Shown here one piece after another: positions 1-6,869 of a DNA stretch of 7,090 nt. The notes under the pieces were generated by a model. The model was not told where the DNA came from and did not search any database. It saw only the letters and a program-made list of their open reading frames with translations. The position numbers and the translations under genes were made by a program. The stretch is from positions 1 through 7,090 of the forward strand of contig CACZQG010000217.1 in NCBI GenBank assembly GCA_902783235.1, read 5' to 3'. Numbering within the stretch: position 1 is the stretch's first letter; each line of letters starts with the position of its first letter. The DNA comes from an uncultured Ruminococcus sp. GTDB taxonomy: Bacteria > Bacillota > Clostridia > Oscillospirales > Ruminococcaceae.

Positions 1-21
1 AAGTTTTTTTGCTTTCTTTGC

Positions 22-55
22 CAGCGTTTCTTTGTCAAATAACAAAGAAATGCTG
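22..55. repeat. 14-bp inverted repeat (hairpin) at the left edge
   Basis: Arms CAGCGTTTCTTTGT (22-35) and ACAAAGAAATGCTG (42-55) pair over 14 positions with a single G-T mismatch around a 6-base loop. No T tract follows on either strand, so it is not a standard terminator. The left arm is preceded by a related TTTCTTTG motif at 13-20. It may be part of an intergenic repeat family or the stabilised 3' end of a converging transcript. Confidence 0.6.
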
Positions 56-79
56 AAACATTAACTATCATAAAAAGTA

Positions 80-191
80 AAACCATCCGTAAACAATATG
101 AATAAAAAATCCCAAAACAAAAACTAACAAATTAAACGAAACCATCCGTAATCAATAAAAATAAGAAATTCCAAATAAGAATTACAAATTA
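80..191. repeat. Degenerate direct repeat, two copies of about 54 bp
   Basis: Two adjacent A-rich units, 80-134 and 139-191, share an exact 12-base head (AAACCATCCGTA) and an exact 8-base tail (ACAAATTA), with a related but diverged A-rich middle. The shared ends and similar length suggest an old duplication. There is no coding potential, and low base complexity accounts for some of the similarity in the middle. Confidence 0.55.
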
Positions 192-210
192 TGATTTTAA
201 TATCATTTCA

Positions 211-304
211 GCGAAAGCAAAAACCGTTTCGCTTTGCTTTTAAATATTGTCGGCTCTGCCGACACAATTGATTACGCATTACGAATTACGCATTACGAAT
301 TATT
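211..304. repeat. Intergenic repeat element: hairpin plus 14-bp tandem repeat
   Basis: A GC-containing hairpin TGTCGGC-TCT-GCCGACA (248-264) sits between a gcgaaa/tttcgc inverted pair (211-216 and 228-233) and two exact tandem copies of ATTACGCATTACGA (271-284, 285-298) followed by a partial third. Compact hairpins beside ATTACG-type tandem repeats look like dispersed REP/MITE-type elements of bacterial intergenic DNA. I cannot confirm from this window that it is dispersed. Confidence 0.55.
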
Positions 305-370
305 CTAAGGCGCATTAATAAGTTGGCTTTCCGAGCTTTAAAGTTTTAATTATGTTCAATAAAAGTCCGA

Positions 371-403
371 AGAAAAAGAGACCTTAGTTTACACCAAGGT
401 CTC
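371..403 (-). terminator. Intrinsic terminator after the esterase gene
   Basis: On the minus strand, an 8-bp perfect stem (GAGACCTT pairing with AAGGTCTC; arms 396-403 and 378-385) encloses a 10-base loop and is followed at once by TTTTTCTT. It begins 10 bases past the TAG stop of the 880-aa gene. Stem plus U tract is the classic rho-independent form, so this very likely ends the two-gene transcript. Confidence 0.88.
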
Positions 404-413
404 GCAATATGAT

Positions 414-3056
414 CTATTCACTTTTTTCAATTGTCATATGATCTATATTAGGGCCGCCGCCTTCCGAGGCGGAAGTGAGTCTGAGAGTATTCACTCCCTT
501 TGAAAGATGCACCGTAACACTGCTTTCAGCCCAGGTATCCCATCCCCCGGATGCCGGGAAGTCACCCTTCACTTCATTTTTACCATTGACGGTTATCATC
601 ATAGGGCGTGGGTCACTGCTGCCGTTAGCCGTTGACAGGGTAATGCGGTAATCTCCTTCCTCGGGTACGCTGACACGCCATTCCATAAAGCTTCCCACCA
701 TGTTTTCAAGATTGACATAGCTTTTTCCCCTGAATCCCGGGTGTACCTCCTCACGGATGCCTCTGGAAAAGGAAGCTTCATCCGCATAGTAAAAGCCACG
801 GGTACCCTTCAGCTCGTTTTTCTTTGCAAGAAATCCCATAAGGTCGGAAAGGTCACTGCCATTTACCATACCGTCCCCATTGGTATCGGCTGCGTGCAGC
901 TCCTTGCCGGATATACTGCTTCCCCTGCGCTTCATTATGATATAGTCTATACAGTTGACAGCTCCGTCATCGTTAAGATCTCCCATTACCAGCTCCTGAC
1001 TTATAATGCTTCCGGATAGCTCAACAGGCTCTATGCTCCATAGCTGGCTTGTGCTCCTGTTTTTCTCATTGCTGAAAACATTACTGCCGCTGTCTGTGGA
1101 TGCCCCTGCGTCCACACAGAAGCTGTACTCCGATGCCCCGGTATGGATGGAATAATTTTCACTTCCCACAAATTTGAATAGCTGTGTATCTCCCTCCGAC
1201 ATAGTATTGAGCCGGATATTTTTTTCCATCCCATCTGCTCCGCTTTCCGAATCAAGGTACAATTCATCCGCAGCATTTTTTATACGGTAACAGCCATTTT
1301 CCTGCTGTACAAACTGCCACACCGATCCGGGGGAAATACCGCAGTCAGACTGTATTACATTGGCGTTTACGCTTGCCTCGCCCTCAGAGGAAAGATACAT
1401 TCCGCTGTTTCTGTTTCTGATAAGATACATACCCTGAGTATCCATCTCCACCCCCTTTACAGTCTGGGGTGTGTCTCCTGCCTCCTCCAGTATCCACGAC
1501 TGACAGGGATGTCCGTTTATTTCCCACTGCTGCACATTGGCTCCTGCATCGGTATAGGCATTTACCACCTCGACGCAGCTCTTGTCTCCTGTTGCCCTTG
1601 TAGCAATAACATATGAGCCGTCTGATCGGGGCAGGAATTTGAAAAGCTGGGCATTGGAATTTGAGTTGGAGTATATCTGTATATTAGTACCCATTTCCGT
1701 CTTGCCCTGATTCAGATCCAGATAGAAGTCACCTGCAGCGTTTTTTACCATATAGTAACCGCCGCCCTTGTCCACAAACTCCCACAGAGAGCTGTTTCCC
1801 AGGATATCGCTCTGGATCACATTTGTAAGATTGGATAATTCACCGTCTGCACTGAGATACAGTCCGCTGTTTTTATTTTTTATATAGAATTTCTTGTTTG
1901 TTTCCAGCACTGCACCGCCGCCGATAACAGGCTTTACTCCGTCTCCCCAGTCCACCATACGGGATACCAGCTCTGCCAGCTTCATGGCACCCTGACGATT
2001 GGGATGAAGAGTATCTCCGGTCATATAAAGCTTATTTGTCTCCTCCTGACCTATGGAAACGCAGTAATCATGAAACGCATTGAAAAGATCCAGCACCTTC
2101 ACATCCTGCTCTTCCCCTATCCTGTCAAGAGTGCCGCCGAACCAGCGTCCGGACAAGCCCTTGTTTGAAGCGTCCCCTGCTCTGCCCTGCTGCTTTACCA
2201 GATAGACGGTCATACCCTTTGCCACGGCACGCTTTGTCATCTCGGTGACAGACTCATAGTATTCCTGCTCATTGGTGTAATTGGGGTTATTGTCATTTAT
2301 GCCTATAGAGATAAAGAATATATCTCCCTGTTTGCCGTAATACTCAATGGGGGTAAACTGTCCGCTGCCCAGAAAGCCCTTGGCAAACTGTCCGCTGGAT
2401 GCCATATCCCTTACCTGCCATTTTGAGGTGTCGATATACTTGCTCAGCACCTGTCCCCAGCCTGCCTGTGTACTGGTTTCCAGGGGGTAATAATTGCACA
2501 CGGTGGAGTCGCCGCAGATCCATACAGTTTTGGGGAGCTCTGCATCGTCCGATACCTTCTGTATATCTATCTCGCTGATGGTAAAGGCATAGCCCTCCTT
2601 GCCGGCAGCAGCCCTTACATTCAGCTGACCGTCGGTAACGGGAACAAGTATGGAGTCATATGCGTTATTTCCCGTCATATTAACTATCTGGAGCATATTT
2701 TCCATATATACGCTGGTACGGTTGGTGTTTCCCAGGGTGACAGATACCCTGTAAAGTCCCTGTGGAAGATCAGCGCAGAAGACCGTGCTGTTATCCGTAA
2801 ACTGTACCGCATCACTGAAAGCACCGCTGCCGGATGCAGGCACATTCTTTACACCGCTGCCGCTGAACCCGTATCCTTTGCTCTTATTGTATCCGTCGGA
2901 AGCACTTACCTGTGTAAAGCCCCCTGCATAGCTGCCCCCCAGATCAAATTTATAACTGATATCCGCTGCGCTTATCTCAGCGGTCATATTCACTGCAGCA
3001 CCTCCTGCCGCTATCAAGCCGGCTGTAAGCACTGACAAGAGCTTTTTAGATCTCAT
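414..3056 (-). CDS. Secreted dockerin-bearing SGNH/CE12-type (rhamnogalacturonan) acetylesterase with two CBM13 and a CBM35
   Basis: Predicted extracellular carbohydrate esterase, probably deacetylating pectin as partner of the lyase encoded just upstream. Order by residue: signal peptide about 1-31 (MRSKK, hydrophobic core, ISAA cleavage region); beta-sandwich about 34-166 (YKFDLG start, LPQGLYRVSVTLG) of the kind that precedes SGNH domains in many bacterial CE12 proteins; SGNH domain about 176-372 with ICGDSTV (Ser184), Gly222, GIND (Asn254) and DTLH (Asp348, His351); two ricin-type CBM13 modules about 388-523 and 540-677; dockerin about 690-746 with loops at D693/N695/D697/N701/D704 and D724/N726/D728/N732/D735; CBM35 about 752-878. 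The histidine block reads HPNRQGA rather than the HFxxxGA of classical CE12, as found in the neighbour's esterase, so this is a divergent subtype and another acetylated glycan is possible. ATG at 3056 is supported by AAAGAGGTG 11 bases upstream and the signal peptide. It starts 48 bp after the lyase gene and ends just before a terminator. Confidence 0.9.
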   Translation of the reverse strand: MRSKKLLSVLTAGLIAAGGAAVNMTAEISAADISYKFDLGGSYAGGFTQVSASDGYNKSKGYGFSGSGVKNVPASGSGAFSDAVQFTDNSTVFCADLPQGLYRVSVTLGNTNRTSVYMENMLQIVNMTGNNAYDSILVPVTDGQLNVRAAAGKEGYAFTISEIDIQKVSDDAELPKTVWICGDSTVCNYYPLETSTQAGWGQVLSKYIDTSKWQVRDMASSGQFAKGFLGSGQFTPIEYYGKQGDIFFISIGINDNNPNYTNEQEYYESVTEMTKRAVAKGMTVYLVKQQGRAGDASNKGLSGRWFGGTLDRIGEEQDVKVLDLFNAFHDYCVSIGQEETNKLYMTGDTLHPNRQGAMKLAELVSRMVDWGDGVKPVIGGGAVLETNKKFYIKNKNSGLYLSADGELSNLTNVIQSDILGNSSLWEFVDKGGGYYMVKNAAGDFYLDLNQGKTEMGTNIQIYSNSNSNAQLFKFLPRSDGSYVIATRATGDKSCVEVVNAYTDAGANVQQWEINGHPCQSWILEEAGDTPQTVKGVEMDTQGMYLIRNRNSGMYLSSEGEASVNANVIQSDCGISPGSVWQFVQQENGCYRIKNAADELYLDSESGADGMEKNIRLNTMSEGDTQLFKFVGSENYSIHTGASEYSFCVDAGASTDSGSNVFSNEKNRSTSQLWSIEPVELSGSIISQELVMGDLNDDGAVNCIDYIIMKRRGSSISGKELHAADTNGDGMVNGSDLSDLMGFLAKKNELKGTRGFYYADEASFSRGIREEVHPGFRGKSYVNLENMVGSFMEWRVSVPEEGDYRITLSTANGSSDPRPMMITVNGKNEVKGDFPASGGWDTWAESSVTVHLSKGVNTLRLTSASEGGGPNIDHMTIEKSE

Positions 3057-3104
3057 AGTGATAAATTCACCTCTTTATTATATCATATCAATTGTATTAT
3101 TGTA
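3057..3104 (-). other. 48-bp intercistronic gap of the two-gene unit
   Basis: AT-rich gap between the TAA of the lyase gene and the ATG of the esterase gene. No hairpin with a T tract is visible, so read-through and co-transcription are expected. An exact 8-bp tandem duplication, attgtatt twice at 3091-3106, runs over the upstream stop codon. The only other signal is the esterase ribosome-binding site. Confidence 0.75.
3068..3076 (-). promoter_or_regulatory. Ribosome-binding site of the esterase gene
   Basis: AAAGAGGTG on the minus strand, 11 bases before the ATG at 3056. The spacing is slightly long and the match weaker than that of the upstream gene, which could mean lower translation of the second enzyme. 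The signal peptide starting at this methionine supports the choice. Confidence 0.8.
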
Positions 3105-6100
3105 TTATGCCAGTCCCTGCTTCTTCATTTCGCCGGCTACCAGCTTGGCTACAGCCCTGGCACCTGTCTCAGTAAAGTGAGTCATATCCGTTGAGCCTTC
3201 CACTGCGGATATGAGATGATACTTGTAAGCTGCATCATAACCGATAGAATTATAGTGGTTGACCATTAGTGTATTCAGGTCAATAACAGGTATCTGGTAA
3301 TAGCTTGCCAGCTTCTTCATTGAATCGCAGTAATTGGTATATGAGGGAACAAACTGCTTCTTGCTCTGGTCATAGGCTTTAAGACCGATGACGGTCGTTA
3401 CCATTACCGGAGTTGCGCCCTTTGCCTTTGCACCCTCTATATACTTTTGCAGATACCATTCATAGCTTCCCTCTGTACCCGGAACTGTTCCGCAGGTGGG
3501 AGCATATCTTTCGGCGTTGCTTGCTGCCGAATCGTTTATAGCAAACTGTACAAGAAGGGTATCTCCCGGCTTTATGCTGTCAAGTATAGTCTGAAGTCTG
3601 CCGTTGTCATAAAAGCTCTTGGAGCTTCTGCCTGCTATTGCCTGGTTGGAGACATTCACGCCTCCCAGCTCCTCTGACAGGTAAGCACCCCAGCCCTGCT
3701 GCGGAGCATAGCTTGCCCTGTAGGTCTGTACCGTAGAGTCACCTGCTATATATATTACTTTTTCACCCTTGGGGTCGTTCTGTTCAGGCTGCTGCTGAGG
3801 AACATATGTTTCGGCTATAGGCTCATCTGTTTTTTCAATGTAAAGAGAGTCAATGTTGGGACCGCCTCCTGCTGTTTGGGAGGTCATTCTGATAACGTTT
3901 CTGCCCTTTTTAAGAGGAAGAACTATACCTCTTGTATTCCATGTTGTCCACGCTCCTGTAGTAAGGAAATCCTGCATCCAGTAATCCTTGCCGCCGTTGA
4001 CCTCTATCTTCATGGGTCTGTTGTCGGCTGTTCCGTTTGCCACATAAAGGCTGCACAGATAATTACCCTCAGAGGGGGCTGTTACCTCCCACTGTATATA
4101 GCTTCCGGCAGTATTTTCCAGGTTTACATAATTATCCTTCTTAAAGCCCGGGTTATTATTCTCTCTGATACCCTTGTTCCAGGACTGCTCCGCTGCATAG
4201 TAGAAGGAGCTGCTGTTCTCTACAGCTTCAAACTGTCCCTTCTTGGTCAGGTAGGCGGTCATTGCCTGCATATCCTTTTTATCCACAAAGCCATCGGAAT
4301 TGGTATCGGCAAACTGTCTGCCGTTGGCATCAAAACTATCCCTGATACGCTTCATCATAACAAGGTCGATACAGTTTACAGCACCGTCACGGTTTACGTC
4401 ACCCACAATTACCTCGTCCTCGGCACGGGCACCCTGAGTAAGGGCTTCCAGTATCCATGTCTGACAGTTATGACCGTTTATCTCCCACTGCTGAGCATTT
4501 GCACCGGAAGCAGTATCTGCACTCACTATCTCAACACAGCTCTTATCATTAGAGGCTCTTGTAGCTAAAACGTATGAATTATCGCCCTTGTCTATAAACT
4601 TGAAGTGCTGGGCAGTGGTACCTGATCTCTTGTACACCTGAATATTGGTACCCATTGCCGACTTGCCCTGATTCAGATCCAGATAGACATCCCCTGCAAT
4701 GCTCTTTATAAGATAATAGCCGTCACCTGCATCCTCCAGCTTCCAGTAGCTTGCTGTGTCATCCAGCTCCCTCTGGGAAACGTTAGCCAGATCAGCCGTG
4801 CCCTCTGCTGTAAGATAAAGACCGCTGTTCTTATTTCTGAAAGCATATACCCCGGTGGTATCCATTACTGCACCGCCGGTATTGAGTGTCTTTCCTGTAT
4901 TGTTCAGTGTCACTGCCGGTCTGTCGGGAAGAGGCTGATCCGAGCCAAGATAGAAGCTGGGATGGGGAGGCTGATTATAGCCTGCCTGTTCAGCCGTTAC
5001 CTGCATACGATACTGGGGATCATGCATCAGAGTTGTGATCCTGTACTTTGTCTCATGATTTGAGGTATATATACGCAGTGCCTTGTTATCGGCTGTACGG
5101 AGTATCAGCTCCTCACGCCAGTCACCGAAAATATCTGCGGACAGATTGGGAGTAGCCTTTGAACTGTTATTGGAAGCGCAGCCATCTGCGTTCAGAAGTG
5201 TATCGATCTTCTTGTCAGCTGTCATTTTTGTAATAGTCACATCGTTGAGCAGCTCACGTTCAAGATCTCCGTCCCAATAGGACAGGAAGTTCATGGCAGG
5301 TACAGGAAGCTCCAGTGCATTGCCGTTGCCGTCATATATTTTATTCAGCACAGCACCCCAGAATTCACTGCCGTCATTTCCCGAATATATATTTCCGGCA
5401 GCGCATCTTCCTGTATCTCTGCCGCCATCATAGTGGAATATATCCTTGCCTGTTTTTGCATCTATAAGAGAAAGTCCGTAGGGCTCATGTTCATGGCACA
5501 CCCAGTACTCCAGTCCCGGTCTGTCGGGAAGGAAATCGCTGAGATGCATAGCGTCACCGTGACCCTTGTCGTTGCACCAGAGAACACTTCCATCGTCATC
5601 CAGTGCCACTGCTCCCATAAGGTATTCCTGCCTTCCGTCGCCGTCAACATCAGCCGGCATTGCATTGTGGTTGCCGTCGCCGTAGCCGGGAGCATTTACG
5701 TCATATCCAGTATCAAACCCCCAGCGTTTTACCAGCTTTTTATTGATAACATCGTATGCCACAACAGTCATTCTTGTATAGTAGCCTCTCAGAGAAACTG
5801 CACTTGGATGCACACCGTCACAGTATACCGCCGAGCTTAAAAATCTGTCAACACGGTTGCCGTAGTCATCTCCCCAGGTTTTTTTGCTCACCTCTCCACG
5901 GGGATACTCATAGTTTACTGTATCCAGTGCCGCACCTGTTGCACCGTCAAACAAGGTGTAGTATTCGGGGCCGGAAAGAATGTATCCTCCATCATTGCGG
6001 TGATCGGCGCCCGAATCCCCTATCACCTTGCCTTTACCGTCTATTGTTCCGTCAGCTGTTTTGCAGGTCATTTCAGCCTTGCCGTCACAATCAAAATCCG

Positions 6101-6764
6101 CCACAAGATACTGAGTATAGTGAGCACCTGCACGGATATTTTTTCCCAGATCCACACGCCAGAGCTTTTTGCCCTGCAGTGTATAGCAGTCTATATAAAC
6201 GTTTCCGGTATAACCCCACTGGGAATTATCCTTAGCGTTGGAGGGATCCCATTTCACAAATATCTCGTACTGTCCGTCACCGTCCACATCCCCCACCGAA
6301 CAGTCATTGGGGCTGTAAGTGTATTCCTCACCCCCGGGGGTTGTGCCGCCGGCAGGAACATCCATAGGGATAGTAAAGTAATCCTGTCCCGAAGTCATTG
6401 TACAGGTATCTGTTGATCTTACAGCTCCGTTTTCAACTGTTTCCACCTTGTAGGATGAAGCTGCACTTCCCTTTTCATCGTAGAAGGAAGTTGCCATTCC
6501 CTTTTCGCTGGTATAGATAAGAGTATTGTCACGGTATAATCTGAACACAGCGTTGTCCGAATCATCCCCATTGTAACGCCAGCTTACAAACATACCGCTG
6601 CCGGATCTTACTGCCACAATACCTCTGTCCAGATATTCCACTACGTTCTTACCCGTACCGTATGCGGCCGTCACACCGTTACCTGTACCCCATGCCGGGA
6701 TAAGTGATGCACCAAGTACAGCCGAAACTGCTGCTGCCTTAGCCCTCTTCAACCATGATCTCAT
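3105..6764 (-). CDS. Secreted dockerin-bearing rhamnogalacturonan lyase (PL11) fused to a CE12 acetylesterase
   Basis: Predicted extracellular, cellulosome-attached enzyme with two activities on rhamnogalacturonan I: beta-elimination of the Rha-GalA backbone and removal of acetyl groups from GalA. Order by residue: signal peptide about 1-34 (basic MRSWLKRAK, then a hydrophobic stretch, possible cut after TAA); PL11 about 40-619, with the entry motif EYLDRGIVAV, AGAHYTQYLVADFD near 212-225 and acidic propeller loops DVDGDG (159-164), DFDCDG (223-228) and DVDGDG (372-377); ricin-type CBM13 about 636-773; dockerin about 786-842 with loops at D789/N791/D793/N797/D800 and D820/N822/D824/D828/D831; CBM35 about 850-978; Q/P-rich linker about 980-1001; CE12 SGNH about 1002-1218 with GDS (Ser1010), block II Gly1045, Asn1077 and DMTH (Asp1193, His1196). 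All catalytic blocks are present and nothing is truncated. The ATG is supported by AAGGAGG five bases upstream. First gene of a likely operon with the second esterase gene. Family calls are secure; exact substrate is inferred. Confidence 0.93.
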   Translation of the reverse strand: MRSWLKRAKAAAVSAVLGASLIPAWGTGNGVTAAYGTGKNVVEYLDRGIVAVRSGSGMFVSWRYNGDDSDNAVFRLYRDNTLIYTSEKGMATSFYDEKGSAASSYKVETVENGAVRSTDTCTMTSGQDYFTIPMDVPAGGTTPGGEEYTYSPNDCSVGDVDGDGQYEIFVKWDPSNAKDNSQWGYTGNVYIDCYTLQGKKLWRVDLGKNIRAGAHYTQYLVADFDCDGKAEMTCKTADGTIDGKGKVIGDSGADHRNDGGYILSGPEYYTLFDGATGAALDTVNYEYPRGEVSKKTWGDDYGNRVDRFLSSAVYCDGVHPSAVSLRGYYTRMTVVAYDVINKKLVKRWGFDTGYDVNAPGYGDGNHNAMPADVDGDGRQEYLMGAVALDDDGSVLWCNDKGHGDAMHLSDFLPDRPGLEYWVCHEHEPYGLSLIDAKTGKDIFHYDGGRDTGRCAAGNIYSGNDGSEFWGAVLNKIYDGNGNALELPVPAMNFLSYWDGDLERELLNDVTITKMTADKKIDTLLNADGCASNNSSKATPNLSADIFGDWREELILRTADNKALRIYTSNHETKYRITTLMHDPQYRMQVTAEQAGYNQPPHPSFYLGSDQPLPDRPAVTLNNTGKTLNTGGAVMDTTGVYAFRNKNSGLYLTAEGTADLANVSQRELDDTASYWKLEDAGDGYYLIKSIAGDVYLDLNQGKSAMGTNIQVYKRSGTTAQHFKFIDKGDNSYVLATRASNDKSCVEIVSADTASGANAQQWEINGHNCQTWILEALTQGARAEDEVIVGDVNRDGAVNCIDLVMMKRIRDSFDANGRQFADTNSDGFVDKKDMQAMTAYLTKKGQFEAVENSSSFYYAAEQSWNKGIRENNNPGFKKDNYVNLENTAGSYIQWEVTAPSEGNYLCSLYVANGTADNRPMKIEVNGGKDYWMQDFLTTGAWTTWNTRGIVLPLKKGRNVIRMTSQTAGGGPNIDSLYIEKTDEPIAETYVPQQQPEQNDPKGEKVIYIAGDSTVQTYRASYAPQQGWGAYLSEELGGVNVSNQAIAGRSSKSFYDNGRLQTILDSIKPGDTLLVQFAINDSAASNAERYAPTCGTVPGTEGSYEWYLQKYIEGAKAKGATPVMVTTVIGLKAYDQSKKQFVPSYTNYCDSMKKLASYYQIPVIDLNTLMVNHYNSIGYDAAYKYHLISAVEGSTDMTHFTETGARAVAKLVAGEMKKQGLA

Positions 6765-6769
6765 ATTAA

Positions 6770-6776
6770 CCTCCTT
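6770..6776 (-). promoter_or_regulatory. Ribosome-binding site of the lyase gene
   Basis: AAGGAGG on the minus strand, a full match to the anti-Shine-Dalgarno core, five bases before the ATG at 6764. It fixes the start codon of the 1219-aa protein, which agrees with the signal peptide beginning at that methionine. Confidence 0.9.
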
Positions 6777-6831
6777 GAAACACTAATAATTATCATGCAA
6801 ATATCGATCATCCGCAAATTTTCCTATGATA

Positions 6832-6860
6832 ATTATACCATATGCATGACAAAAATGCAA
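6832..6860 (-). promoter_or_regulatory. Sigma-A-type promoter of the two-gene unit
   Basis: On the minus strand, TTGCAT (6860-6855) is followed by a 17-base spacer and a consensus TATAAT (6837-6832). The spacer ends in TGG, which gives an extended -10 (TGnTATAAT). Transcription would start near 6825, leaving a leader of about 60 bases before the lyase ATG. Spacing and -10 are ideal and the -35 matches the consensus at its first three bases. This is a prediction from sequence only. Confidence 0.72.
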
Positions 6861-6869
6861 TTTGCATTT
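6853..6869. promoter_or_regulatory. 17-bp perfect palindrome over the -35, candidate operator
   Basis: AAATGCAATTTGCATTT reads the same on both strands around the central base 6861, with 8-base arms at 6853-6860 and 6862-6869. The predicted -35 hexamer (6855-6860) lies wholly inside the left arm. A dyad in this position could bind a dimeric repressor, or an activator that contacts polymerase. The region is AT-rich and chance palindromes occur in such DNA, so the operator role is inferred. Confidence 0.45.

Larger units (their letters stand above)
1..370. other. Non-coding left flank
   Basis: About 370 bases with strong A/T bias and no credible gene on either strand. The longest ATG-initiated frame I see (191-271, 26 codons) has no ribosome-binding site and runs through the repeats. 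Contents are the hairpin, direct repeats and tandem element listed separately. Positions 305-370 show nothing further I can name. No tRNA or other structured RNA is recognisable. Confidence 0.7.

Noticed and set aside
191..271. 26-codon ATG frame on the plus strand in the left flank.
   Set aside because: No Shine-Dalgarno sequence, runs through a hairpin and repeat element, and the peptide has no recognisable feature.
271..304. Tandem 14-bp units considered as the start of a CRISPR array.
   Set aside because: Units are too short, directly adjacent and without unique spacers.
3077..3105. Possible internal promoter for the esterase gene: extended -10 TGATATAAT on the minus strand at 3085-3077.
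   Set aside because: No acceptable -35 at the right distance, and transcription would start inside the ribosome-binding site. AT-rich chance match more likely.
3876..4568. Long open frame of 230 codons on the plus strand, opposite the lyase gene.
   Set aside because: It lies antisense to the CBM13-dockerin-CBM35 region, has no ribosome-binding site or recognisable domain, and is explained by codon use of the real gene.
5756..6416. Overlapping plus-strand open frames of 159 and 138 codons opposite the PL11 domain.
   Set aside because: Antisense shadows of the clearly conserved PL11 propeller; two frames overlap each other and neither resembles a known protein.
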